A DNA stretch of 64,000 nt from Pseudomonas sp. NBRC 111124 (GTDB taxonomy: Bacteria; Pseudomonadota; Gammaproteobacteria; Pseudomonadales; Pseudomonadaceae). Positions 50,068 to 60,200 of the stretch are shown one piece after another; position 1 is the stretch's first letter; each line of letters starts with the position of its first letter. The position numbers and the translations under genes are program-made. The notes under the pieces are model-generated. The model saw nothing but the letters and a program-made list of their open reading frames with translations, ran no database searches and had not been told where the DNA came from. The stretch lies in the NCBI RefSeq assembly GCF_001320245.1, contig NZ_BCBA01000066.1, positions 1 to 64,000 of the forward strand, read 5' to 3'.

Positions 50068-51166
50068 GATTCAATTCCTCCCGGCTCGTGAAGGTGATTC
50101 GATCTGGCTACGATGGGGACAGGATTTGGCCTTCCAAATACTGGTCGATATGGGAACGGCGAAAACAGGACTTTCGCTACGTAAGCGGCTAGAAGCCCTT
50201 CCTGAAGACAGGCGAAATTTTGAGCTTGTAGTCATCACCCACATTGATTGCGATCACATCAATGGCGTACTTTCAGCACTGGTTGACAGTGCCCCTATTC
50301 CAGGCATGTCTGTAAAAGATTTTTGGTTCAATGGCTTAGCTCATCTCGAATACACCACTAGTTCCGGTCCGCTTGAGAAATTGGGTGCAGTGCAAGGTGA
50401 AAAGCTAAGTGAGTGGCTCAAAGACAAACCATGGAATTTGCAATTTGGTGGCAGGCCGGTATGCAGAGATCCTAACCAAGCGGCCCCGGTGGTAGAGTTA
50501 GCGGACGGACTGAAGGTTACGGTGTTAGGGCCTACGCAACAGCGCCTCAAGCAGCTGCTACCGACTTGGCAAAAAGAATGGCGGGAGGCGCTTGCCAAAT
50601 ACAATGACAAAGAAGACTATGAAGATTGCGAACTTGAGGCCTTAGGCGCATCTAAGCAACTCACATTGACAGACACCTTAAGCCTAATAAAACTCGCCAA
50701 CAAGCGAACCAAATCAGACAACAGTCGAGCAAACGGTAGCAGTATTGCATTGCTGATTGAATATGAAGGTAGCCGGGTATTACTTAGCGGAGATGCTTTT
50801 GCATCAGACTTAGTGGAAGCAATCCAAAGCATTAATGCAACGGAGCCTATGAAACTGGATGCATTCAAACTTCCTCATCATGGCAGCAGCAAAAATGTCT
50901 CCTGCGAGTTAGTTCAGAGCGTTGTGTGCGATCACTGGATCATTTCAACAGACGGCAATCGTTTTCGACACCCTGATGATGAGGCAGTAGCAAGGCTAAT
51001 CTATCACAGCGCTGCACGCCCGGCACGTATCGGCTTCAACATCCAGAGCGAGATAAATGAGAGATGGGATAATGAAGCGTGGCGTAAGCAATTCGACTAC
51101 GTTACGAGCTACGGTGACAGCGATAATGGGCTTACACTGACCTACGGCCCACCTAACCCCCTGTAA
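50060..51166 (+). CDS. MBL-fold hydrolase of the caspase operon
   Basis: 368 residues of ComEC-like metallo-beta-lactamase fold. The first metal motif is H61-I-D63-C-D65-H66, an HxDxDH variant of the canonical HxHxDH. LLSGDAF supplies the bridging Asp, and LPHHGSS the later His. No signal peptide, so cytoplasmic. Proteins of this type often occur with caspases or NTPases in predicted immune operons. They might cleave a nucleotide signal or nucleic acid. It is the last gene of the operon. Confidence 0.82.
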   Translation: MLEIQFLPAREGDSIWLRWGQDLAFQILVDMGTAKTGLSLRKRLEALPEDRRNFELVVITHIDCDHINGVLSALVDSAPIPGMSVKDFWFNGLAHLEYTTSSGPLEKLGAVQGEKLSEWLKDKPWNLQFGGRPVCRDPNQAAPVVELADGLKVTVLGPTQQRLKQLLPTWQKEWREALAKYNDKEDYEDCELEALGASKQLTLTDTLSLIKLANKRTKSDNSRANGSSIALLIEYEGSRVLLSGDAFASDLVEAIQSINATEPMKLDAFKLPHHGSSKNVSCELVQSVVCDHWIISTDGNRFRHPDDEAVARLIYHSAARPARIGFNIQSEINERWDNEAWRKQFDYVTSYGDSDNGLTLTYGPPNPL

Positions 51167-51233
51167 GAGCTAGTAATGGGAATGAATTTTGCGAATGATG
51201 TACGACAATTTTCGCACACCTTTGTCGACTTGT

Positions 51234-51577
51234 TTATCCAGTTATGTGACCTGCTTCAGCCGTTGGAAGGCTAATCACTTCCCCAATCGCCCCTTTTTCC
51301 CCAATTTCGACTTCTGCCATTGCTCCCAAGTAGATGCTCCTACTCGGGAGCTTGGTAACTAGGCCGGCTTGGAGAAGCAAATTTGGCATTCCCCCCAACA
51401 AGCTTGAAACCTCCCATGTTTTGGTGCAAGGGACCACTGCCTACGCAATAAAAGCATCAAAGTCGAAACCAAACTTGCTACAAAGGGGCCCTCTCGTGCA
51501 TAGCTCTCAATTATGCCCGAATACAAGCAAATAACTTCCCCTGCTTTGACAAGCATGGCGTTACCTGGAAGTTGCAT
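51234..51577 (-). pseudogene. Decayed gene of unknown family
   Basis: Reading on the minus strand, a protein-like sequence begins MQLPGNAMLVKAGEVICLYS, shifts frame near 51470 and meets a TAG near 51447 before continuing as VVPCTKTWEVSSLLGGMPNLLL. The two parts read as one former gene with a frameshift and a nonsense codon. Family not recognised. Confidence 0.4.
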
Positions 51578-51610
51578 AGGGTTATTAATCGTGACCAGCC
51601 AACATCGCGT

Positions 51611-52359
51611 TCATTGAAGGATATGGGGAGTGAAGTGAGGATGACGCTTTGCTACGCCTAAGAACTCTCGCAGACTGGCACGCCCGCTTGGCATTATAGC
51701 TTCCCTGGCACCTCGGGGGCTTCGTCGAGCAACTGGAGCACGGGCTTCCTGTGCGACGCTCCCAGTAAATTTCAGACCTGTTAGACCGCCATCTCGCTGC
51801 AGGTCAGCAAGCTCCGCGCTCAGCTTCAAGATCAAGTCCTTTGCAGGCTCTGCAGAACCTTCACTCACCTGCGCGAGCTTGTCCAGGGTAATGCTCGACT
51901 TCAGCTTTCCAAAGCTAGTTCTTTCCTGCTTCACTTCATGGATCAGCATGTCAATGCTGTCAGGAGTCAGAAGGTCTGGTTCCACCTGAGTGATTTCTTT
52001 GGTGTGGCCGAACAAGTCCGTCGTGGCATAGGAGTCACGACAGAAGCCACTCGGCTTGTGCCCTTGCCATCGACTGCCTTGACGTACTCATCGGCCAACT
52101 TCTGGTAACACTCGCTTGTGACGACAATGGGGCGCGTGAACGGCTTGGTCGCCAGGGTTTAGGCCGTTTTGTCGGTGTAGTTTGTGAGGAACGGTCGGGC
52201 AAGGCGCCTGCGGTATGACCCTGCTGACTCACCTGGCTCCTTGGGTAGGTATTTCGTTCCTGCGGCTCGAAGGGTCTCGGTGCCGCCTCGGACAGCCCTG
52301 ATTAACTCTCGATCATCGTAATATTTTTGGCAGCGCAGCGTTCTAGTTGATACGGACAT
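51611..52359 (-). pseudogene. Phage portal-like (DUF4055) remnant
   Basis: The frame from 52359 (LIRAVRGGTETLRAAGTKYLP, then PFLTNYTDKTA) looks like the start of DUF4055 phage proteins. An in-frame TAA at about 52160 interrupts it, but the same frame goes on as KPFTRPIVVTSECYQKLADEYV, which fits the same family. A frameshift near 52030 then leads into MFGHTKEITQVEPDLLTPDS, which ends at 51611. It is a broken prophage gene with no partners nearby. Confidence 0.6.
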
Positions 52360-52414
52360 TCAAATGTCTCTTATGGTGTTTTACTCATTCCACACCACAA
52401 GAGACATTCCCTGT

Positions 52415-54127
52415 TCATGCTGGTGACAAGATAGGCTCTGGATCTTCATCCGGACTTAGATGTTCATCTTTTTTTGTAAAAATAAACTTAGTTTTGTTCT
52501 GATCAAAAACATAAATGGCAGCCAGAGGCACAGCTGTCACAAGAACACCCGTTAATACATCAGCTACAGAGTGATTGAATAAATTGAGCAGCGGCACTGA
52601 TACCAGCGCCTTAGAGAGGAAATTTGCAACATATAGACCTATGACAGTACTCGCAGCGCCGAACAACACAACGGAAACTTTATCATACTTGTCCTCCGCA
52701 TTACTTAATAGAACTCTCACGCATCGGACAGTTGAAAGTGTACACTCACGAATAATCGAGAGAACAAGCGCTGGCAACTTCACAAGCATAGATATCAGTA
52801 TATGAGGGATCGCACTAAGAACGCCGGCAATCCCGCCTTCCACGCCAGCGGCTCTAGCCTGCTCCACGAGCTTTCGCTCTTCAAAGCGCAAACTTAGCTT
52901 TGAATACAAATTTGCGCTACGCTCTTCTAAGCCGTCCAGCACCCCCTGCTTATCCGTAATGAGGCCCCGCTGAGTAATATCCTTAATCTCATCTACAAAT
53001 ATATCGACTGTTTCCCCAACTATTACTCCAACTACCTGCTGAGCCGCCATGCGAGCACCAGCATTAGCAACACTAAACCCAATTTCTTTCATCGCCTCAC
53101 GCCTGATGGCCGCAAGTTCTTTTTGTGCTGCCTCGTACTTTTCCTCTGCATCACTTTTACTAATTCGCACTGACTTCTTATGCACACCGATTACAAAATC
53201 TATTTTATCTGGGTCACTTGGATCAGGCGTCCCGTTCTGCTTTATATACTGTAGGAGATCCGTATCACCTTTAGATCCATTGAACGACTCATCCGCAAAC
53301 ATAAGGTTCTGCTTGAAGTTCATTGCATCGACGATACCCTTATCGTTATTTGCAATCCGAAGAATCAGATCGTCGTATATGGCCTTCTTTGGAATGATAT
53401 GTTCGATATCCGCCTCTGTGGGAAATAAAGTATTGTGGCGACTGGTATCGTAACCATTCTCCAGCATTGCCCAGGCAACCTTTGCACTATCCCTTTGCTT
53501 CTTCAGCTCCATGAAGTTTATGTGGGCAGTCAATCGATGAGGTGCTGGATGATCTTTGTACTCAACAGACAGATCAGAGTATTTCTCCTCGTTACGCTCA
53601 TCTAAGCCGGATACTAGGGGAACCAGACAAAACGACGAGATAGCCCTGCGCAAAGCTTCCTGTTTAGTTTGTTCAAAAATATGATCAACATCTTTTGGCC
53701 GTGCAGGAAGCCGGCCTTGGATCTCAGCAATTATTTGATCGGTATCTTTGTCCACCTCAATTGATCTTTTAAAGTAGGACGAGACCCTTTCTGAGCTCAA
53801 GCCAATGTAAGAGCCAAATGCTTCGCTTGAACTTTTGTAGGCCAGACCGATATTAAAACTAGCCGTTTCGTATACCGCTACTGTCCCGTCCGACACCAGA
53901 GTAACTTTTTCTTTTGTAGCAACAACAAGCGCACTACTAGAAGCGGTCTCTACAACTTCAGACAGGGACTGTCTAGTCGACGAATATGCCTCGGCAGCAC
54001 TTTCAGACATCTTCTGAGAATATTCAACACTTTTATCTTTCGCTTCGCTCAATGCTTCTTTGCCGGTAGCTACGGCGTCCGAGACCATATTGGACAGGGA
54101 CTCAAACTTTCCCTTGAAAAAACTCAT
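52415..54127 (-). CDS. Membrane-anchored HNH (DUF1524-like) protein
   Basis: 570 residues. Residues 1-110 form a long amphipathic, repeat-like helix region (SDAVATGKEALSEAKDKSVEYSQ) similar to apolipoprotein or LEA helices. Residues 235-290 have IEHIIPK (E242, H243) followed by MNFKQNLMFADESFNGSKGD, the EHIxP...N pattern of HNH nucleases such as DUF1524. Residues 420-550 hold about three hydrophobic segments. A nuclease tied to the membrane would be unusual. Possibly it acts on phage DNA at entry, but this is inferred. Confidence 0.65.
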   Translation of the reverse strand: MSFFKGKFESLSNMVSDAVATGKEALSEAKDKSVEYSQKMSESAAEAYSSTRQSLSEVVETASSSALVVATKEKVTLVSDGTVAVYETASFNIGLAYKSSSEAFGSYIGLSSERVSSYFKRSIEVDKDTDQIIAEIQGRLPARPKDVDHIFEQTKQEALRRAISSFCLVPLVSGLDERNEEKYSDLSVEYKDHPAPHRLTAHINFMELKKQRDSAKVAWAMLENGYDTSRHNTLFPTEADIEHIIPKKAIYDDLILRIANNDKGIVDAMNFKQNLMFADESFNGSKGDTDLLQYIKQNGTPDPSDPDKIDFVIGVHKKSVRISKSDAEEKYEAAQKELAAIRREAMKEIGFSVANAGARMAAQQVVGVIVGETVDIFVDEIKDITQRGLITDKQGVLDGLEERSANLYSKLSLRFEERKLVEQARAAGVEGGIAGVLSAIPHILISMLVKLPALVLSIIRECTLSTVRCVRVLLSNAEDKYDKVSVVLFGAASTVIGLYVANFLSKALVSVPLLNLFNHSVADVLTGVLVTAVPLAAIYVFDQNKTKFIFTKKDEHLSPDEDPEPILSPA

Positions 54128-54245
54128 CCCCCAGCTCCTTCTACTCAGCCCAGATGAAGTCAGTATGCCATCATGGCCGCGATATGACAGCTACCTCACG
54201 CCCTGGTGCACATTCGTTTGAGGACGATTCCAAATAAGCCTGTAA

Positions 54246-54604
54246 TTCGCTCATCCGGAGCTGGCCGCCTACGGGGCCATGACCCGTGAAGCCCAAGCTC
54301 AGGTGCAGCAGGCCATCGCCGAGAAAAAGTCAAATTGGGGCTGGCAAGTTGATTACCAACGCCGCAGTCCTGAACTCAGCAACATGGTCAGCCTGCAGGT
54401 CAGTTTCCCGTTACGGCGGGTCGCGGCAGGACCCAATGATCGCCGCTCGCAGGCCCAAGTGCGGCAATTGGAGGACGAATAGGAAGCGGCATTGCGTGAT
54501 CACCCCGCGCAGCTCGAAGCTACCTGGCGGAGTACCAACGCCTGCAACGGGCGGTGACGCGTAGTCATGAAACCTTGCTGGCGCTGTCCGCTGAGGGTCG
54601 ATAG
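54246..54604 (+). pseudogene. Remnant of a CzcC-like outer-membrane efflux gene
   Basis: The plus-strand frame HPELAAYGAMTREAQAQVQQ, then SPELSNMVSLQVSFPL and RRSQAQVRQLEDE, resembles the TolC-family protein CzcC of metal efflux pumps. A stop follows at 54481 and later parts lie in other frames (EAALRDH, EYQRLQRAVTRSHE). Neither end is present. It is scrap of a metal-resistance operon left between defence-type genes. From 54605 to 54857 nothing more is seen. Confidence 0.6.
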
Positions 54605-54857
54605 GTGCCGGTCGTGGATGAGCGCTCTGAACCCGAACCATTGGCGAAGGGCAGAAATCGGCCAGATGCGGCCCTTCACCTTGTTGGCTTTTTAAATAAG
54701 AAGAGCAGTCCAAGAGGTCAAGGAATTCATGGGCGACCGGATTGTAGTTGGCATGCGACAGATCTAAAAGTGCAACGACTATCCAAGGGATAGGCGGCAT
54801 GATGACTTTTCGCTTATATTCGGACACGTCTATTCCGAAGACTAAGGATCAGTGTGT

Positions 54858-55232
54858 ATGCTCGACCAACAAATTGCACAGGAAGCTGCACTAAAAATTG
54901 CAAGCGACGCACAGTTCTGGGCGGCACTTGTTGGCTTTATTGGTGTAGTAGTTGGCTCTGTTCTGTCAATAGCGGGAAACCTTGTGTTCCATTGGTATCA
55001 AAATCGTAGAGCTAACTCTCTGGACAATCTAAGAAAAACCCTGCTAAGACAAATGCTTGATAACTCCAATTTCCCAGAAGGACGCTCACTTGAGACTCTT
55101 TCTAGAGTCACAGGTGCCGAGCCTGAAGAATGTAGGCGTCTATTAATCGAGATTGGGGCTCGAGGCTTCACGCTCGCACGTGGGGGCGAGGGCTGGACAT
55201 ACGTTAAAAATCGCCAATGGTCAGAACAATAG
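54858..55232 (+). CDS. One-helix membrane protein with small C-terminal domain
   Basis: 124 residues. One strong transmembrane helix (FWAALVGFIGVVVGSVLSIAGNLVF, residues about 20-45) is followed by a cytoplasmic part (LDNLRKTLLRQMLDNSNF, then LETLSRVTGAEPEECRRLLIEIGARGF) that looks like a small winged helix. Start at ATG 54858, nine bases after TAAGGA. A GTG at 54852 is the alternative. Function unknown. Confidence 0.65.
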   Translation: MLDQQIAQEAALKIASDAQFWAALVGFIGVVVGSVLSIAGNLVFHWYQNRRANSLDNLRKTLLRQMLDNSNFPEGRSLETLSRVTGAEPEECRRLLIEIGARGFTLARGGEGWTYVKNRQWSEQ

Positions 55233-55295
55233 ACTGCGTTTTGTAAACGGGCCCGATCGTCTGCAAAGGGTCGAAAGCAGCCCTTCGCGCGTGGC

Positions 55296-55364
55296 CGCTG
55301 ACGACCCATAGCTGCCGGTCGCGACAGGCAGCCACCGGCCAGAAGCGGACTGTCGTCGAGCATT
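55296..55364. repeat. Degenerate intergenic repeat
   Basis: Related to the repeat at 45343: GACCCATAGC, GGTCGCGAC, GGCAGCCACCGGCCA and AAGCGGACTGTCG can be aligned in order. It fills most of the space between two convergent genes. Confidence 0.55.
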
Positions 55365-56020
55365 TAACGCTGACTGAGCGCAGCACCTTTTTCCTTCAAG
55401 CGCTGGGATATACGGAAGAACATCGCCTCCATGAGAGTCTTGCTTGCAAGGTTCAACTCTTGGTCGATTTCTTGAAGGTCTCTAATGGTGTGGCCTTTTG
55501 TTATTGTTGCTGCGAACTCGTTCGCTAGATTTATGACCCTCTCACTTTTTTCGCTTTCAGGGATCGCTAATTCTGTTGTCGCTACAACGTTGGTAGTGAA
55601 AGCGAGGTATTGATCCGAGTGAATGGCAAACATTGTTTTATTGTCGTCACCTTTCTTAGCCCATACGTCATGCTGCACTCGATTACGTCGTAATCGTACC
55701 AAATCGAGTTGGTTAAGAGCTTTTGTGACGGACTCAAGCTCTGCTCCTGTCAGGTATTCCGCAGCGAGCTTCCTTGCTCCAACTGCCGTTCTCGCTGCGC
55801 TTCTGTATTTTTTGAGCTGATTCGCGGCCTCGTCGGGAGTTGTATCTAATAGGACTGCGAATAGGCAATTCAAATTAACCTCTACCTGTGCCCATGATGC
55901 GGCGATTATGCCTATTTTCTCAGCAAACTCAGAATTCTCTCGAACGAGATGCGGTCCAATTTCTAGGACAGGGCATCCCTTCTCATCAAAGATTTGGATT
56001 CCGTGCTTCTCTTGCGTCAT
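55364..56020 (-). CDS. HEPN-motif protein
   Basis: 218 residues, mostly helical. R112-N-R-V-Q-H117 in VRLRRNRVQHDVW fits the RX4H active-site motif of HEPN ribonucleases, preceded by the helical ASWAQVEVNLNCLFAVLL segment. No antitoxin-like nucleotidyltransferase is adjacent. It lies on the minus strand next to another HEPN-motif gene. It may be a toxin or abortive-infection effector, but this is not shown. Confidence 0.6.
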   Translation of the reverse strand: MTQEKHGIQIFDEKGCPVLEIGPHLVRENSEFAEKIGIIAASWAQVEVNLNCLFAVLLDTTPDEAANQLKKYRSAARTAVGARKLAAEYLTGAELESVTKALNQLDLVRLRRNRVQHDVWAKKGDDNKTMFAIHSDQYLAFTTNVVATTELAIPESEKSERVINLANEFAATITKGHTIRDLQEIDQELNLASKTLMEAMFFRISQRLKEKGAALSQR

Positions 56021-56228
56021 GAATATTCCATCCGTCGGCTCAAAAAAGGAAACTACTTATTCTGCTTAACAAGATACGGCGCTAGGGTCAAATATTGCTT
56101 GTAGCGAGATCTTCAATAAAGTGTAGTTGGTTGTCTGCTCTTGGCCGGCTTCTGCCTATGTTGACCGTCCACTTTGGATCGATAGCTGTCTCTCGCAGCT
56201 CAGCCCCTGAGCTAACGAGCATTCATGG

Positions 56229-56936
56229 TTACGCAAAGGCGGACTCAAAATCACTGAGCGCCTGGTTTACCTTGTATCGAAGCATCAGCGATGCAGAAAG
56301 TTTCACCATCGCTTCGAATAAGACATGCCCTGATTCGATCTCACATTGACCAACGCAACGTCCGCCATACTCACCAGGCTCGTACGCGTAGACTGTGTAG
56401 AAAACCCTGCCAGACTCACGGTTCAATCCCGCAGTGATATGTGTGACGGTCCCAGTCATCACAGTTGAGTCAGGATGTGAAAACTCCAAGACGTCGTCAA
56501 ACGGAATAAACATAGCCGAAGCGGACATCACAAAGAGACTCGCGATATCTAATGCTTCTTCAACTTTTCCAAGCTCAGGCGTTGCGTACTCATGCTCAAG
56601 AATATTTCTCATGTCGACGACTTTGCGCAACAAGCTTGGTGCCATTAGCCCGAGCGCTCTGATACGTTCTATTTTTTTGGGCACGTTCCATCTAAGTGGC
56701 TGGTAGCCAAAAGAGATCAACAACTGATCGAGCTGGCTGACAATGGCACGTTTCGCATTGGTCGTTGCGTTGACAAGAGCCGCCAAGCCGCCTCGTTCAA
56801 AATCGTCCTCCGCCAATGATAGGAACTCGGCCGGTGAAGTCTTCAAGTCAGCCATTCCAAAACTGCCACCGCCCAACGCGATCTCACACTTGCTCATGTC
56901 AAATTTATGAGCGATGCAAAACTCTTTGATATCCAC
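56229..56936 (-). CDS. Second HEPN-motif protein
   Basis: 235 residues. An N-terminal helical domain carries R110-N-I-L-E-H115 (VVDMRNILEHEYATPE), an RX4H motif with the RNxxEH form common in HEPN proteins. After about residue 150 a beta-rich part follows (VMTGTVTHITAGLNRESGRVFYTVYAYEPG). It lies 208 bases upstream of the other HEPN-like gene on the same strand. The two are not closely alike in sequence. Function unknown. Confidence 0.62.
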   Translation of the reverse strand: MDIKEFCIAHKFDMSKCEIALGGGSFGMADLKTSPAEFLSLAEDDFERGGLAALVNATTNAKRAIVSQLDQLLISFGYQPLRWNVPKKIERIRALGLMAPSLLRKVVDMRNILEHEYATPELGKVEEALDIASLFVMSASAMFIPFDDVLEFSHPDSTVMTGTVTHITAGLNRESGRVFYTVYAYEPGEYGGRCVGQCEIESGHVLFEAMVKLSASLMLRYKVNQALSDFESAFA

Positions 56937-57204
56937 CTCACTCGAGCCTATTGCCAGGTAAAAGAAACAGTCTATCAGCGCCGACGTACGTTTAACTCAG
57001 TCGACGATAGCGGACAATGAGAAAGGGCGCGCCATGCGAAACCCAGGTGGCAAGCGCCTTCGGAGGTGCCCGCAATGCTGCGCCGGCAGCTATCAGCTAA
57101 GGGCGGTCGTGCGCGATACTGAGGCTGCTCAGTGGAGAATTTTAGATTTCATCAGGATAGTATCTGGCTAGCTAGGCAGGCTCCAAGTGAGGCTTCGGTA
57201 AGAC
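56937..57204. other. Leader of the NACHT gene with degenerate repeats
   Basis: Between divergent genes. Contains GTCGACGATAGCGGAC, a relative of the intergenic repeats at 45343 and 55296. No gene is seen, and promoters for both neighbours should be here. Confidence 0.4.
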
Positions 57205-60200
57205 GTGAGTGAATGCGCAAATTTGTTGGTGCACGAGATGATTGAGCGGACGCTATGGTGTGAAACCGAAAATGGCCGAACCAAACTGGCTCAGGGCGAG
57301 TTGCGAAAACGGACCGAACCATTGCTCATTCTCGGTGAAGCGGGCATGGGAAAGTCGTATCTGCTTGAATGGTTTGCAAATGCTCCAGGCCATGCACGCT
57401 GCACCGCTCGTCAGCTGATCAATCGTCATGACCCGAGAACACTACTAGGTGACGCCACGACTCTGGTGATTGATGGGCTTGATGAAGTGAGCGCCCAAAA
57501 GGAGGGCGATGCGGTGGACCTAGTGCTACGCCAGCTCGGACGACTAGGCTGCCCTCACTTCGTTCTATCGTGCCGTGTCGCGGACTGGCGTAGCGCCACT
57601 GGGCTAGAGGCTATTCGCGAGCAATATCCAGAGGAGCCGCTGGAGCTGCATCTTGAGCCCTTTGATGATACTGACGCAGCAACCTTTCTAAGTGCCTCGC
57701 TCGGGGCCGAGACCGCCGAGACGGTGGTTGAACATTTCAACATTCGCGGTCTCAACGGACTACTTGGCAATCCGCAGACTCTCGAACTCATCTCCCGGGT
57801 CGCCGGCTCGGGAAATCTGCCTGAGACACGTAGTGAGCTCTTCAGCCGAGCAGTTGAGGTACTGCGGGTCGAGCACCGGGATGCAAAGGCCTACGGTCAG
57901 CTCGCACGAGAAGTAGGGCTTGACGCTGCGGGTGCTGCATTTGCTGGCTTGATCCTTACTGGCAGTGAAGCCATCGTCCGAACTTCCGCAGCCAACTCCG
58001 CTGAAGGCGAGTTGCAACTCGCCGATATTTCCTGCCTACCTCAGGGAGAATCCATAGGGGACATGCTTGGCACACGGTTGTTCAGAGCCGATGGTGCTGA
58101 TCGCTTTGGATATCTACATCGCCGTGTCGGTGAATATTTGGGGGCTCGATGGCTTGCGAAGCAGGCTGATACCCCGGCTAAACGCAGGCGCCTCTTATCA
58201 ATGTTCCACAGTCATGGTCTCGTGCCGGCAAGTCTACGTGGCATTCATGCGTGGCTCGCTTATGATCCGGCACTTGCTCAGGCGGTGATCGCCGCTGATC
58301 CAATGGGCGTGATCGAGTACGGTGATGCAGACGATTTAACGGTCGAGCAAGCTCGCTCACTAATAGGGGCACTAGAGCTACTGGCAACGGACAGTCCTCG
58401 TTTTCGCGATTGGGGACCCTATTCTGTGCGTGGAATCATACAGCCCGAGCTAATCGAAGAAATACGGCGACTGATTACCGTACCGGAAACACCGTTCGCT
58501 CTACGCCTTCTTGTGCTCGAAGCGGTCAAAGGAAACAAGATTTCTCCAGCCTTAGCAGATGACTTTCGGAAGATCGTTCTCGACCCACAGGCGATTTTCG
58601 CGAGCCGGAGAGCCGCAGGTGAGGCGCTTTCTGAGCTAGATGGTGAAGAAGATTGGTCGACTATTCTCTCCGCATTACACAGTTATGACGATGAGCTCTC
58701 GATTCGACTGGCAATCGAGCTGATCGAGGACATTGGTTACGAGCTGATCCACGATAACCTTGTAGTCGACCTTGTAGTTGCTCATGCCCGAAATGACGGT
58801 CGCACGATTGGCGTGTTATCAGGCCTAAAGAGGCGTCTTCCTGATCTTAGGATTGAAGGTATCCTTGACCGTTTAGCTATGGTGGCAAAGACGCTTGGTA
58901 ATCGGTATGAACGCCCCGGAAATTACGTCCTAACTGATTTCGCATATCACCTGATCGCACGTGCCGTGGCGGCCGGTGGCGTCACGGCCGAAAAAATTTG
59001 GTCTTGGCTAGAACCATTTGATGCCAGCGTCGGATATCAGCGCGAATCTCGTCAGCAACTAGATGCCCTCATCCGGGGCGATGTTTATTTTCGCCAGGCC
59101 ATACAGCGCTACGTACTGTTCGAACGGCCTAGTGATCAAAGTCCTTGGCAGCTGGCCTGGGAATTGAACCGGCGGTCCTCCGGTTTTGCGGCGACCACGG
59201 CTGACGTCGTTGCGTTACTTGAGGTGCTTGATCCTTCAGATCACAGCGATGAACGTTGGCGCGATTTGGTTCAGCTCACTCCGCACGACGATGAAATAGG
59301 TGCCGAGGTTCGTGCAGCCGCAAGGCCATTCGCTGCACACTGCCCTGACCTATTGAACTGGATCGAAAGGCTTGCCAAGCCGGTTATACCCGAATGGAAG
59401 ATCGAGCAAGCTGAAAGCGAACGTATCCGCCAAGAAAAGCAAGCTGCCGCGCACGCCCAGCACCGAAAGAGCTATGCGACTTGTATTGATCAAATGGGTG
59501 TCGGCGACTTCGGAACAATCATCGATCCGGCCAAAGCCTATCTCAATCTGTTTAATGATGTCGGAGACGAAGTGCCTGCCCACGAGCGCGTTGCTCAATG
59601 GCTTGGCGACGATATCGGGGATGTTGCGCATGTGGGGTTCGAAGCATTTATGGTGCTTGAACCAGCCACGCCCACAGCGCACGAGATTGCGGAAGGTCTT
59701 GCACAAGGTCAGTACTACGAAGCTGGCTACATTATCGTTGCTGCGCTTGCCGAGCGCTTTCGGAAAGGCGTAGGGTTCGATGATCTTTCTGATGAGCGCC
59801 TGATGGCGGGACTGTTTGTACTGCGCCGAACTTGCATCGACGACCACGCAGGGATTGTCGGTCTCAGAGAGGCGATCGAGGCCGCTATCCAGGCTCGCGG
59901 AGGTTGGGGGGACGCAATGCGGCTCTACCATGAACCTCAGCTTCAAGCGCGCTGTGAATCAGTAGACGGCCTCTATGCACTTGTGCGAGATGAACGTCAT
60001 GCAGAACTTGCTGCTGAGCTTGCTGCCGAATGGCTAAAGCGCTTCCCAGATCTTCCGGTCGGACCGGAAGCAGAGTTGATCTATCGGCTTATCCGCTCGG
60101 GACGATTCGAGGTATTACGCCGCGTTGCCGTTGGTCGCGTAAAGCTGACTGACGATGAGCGTAGGCGCAACTGGGATACGATTGGCCTTGTCGTCGATTT

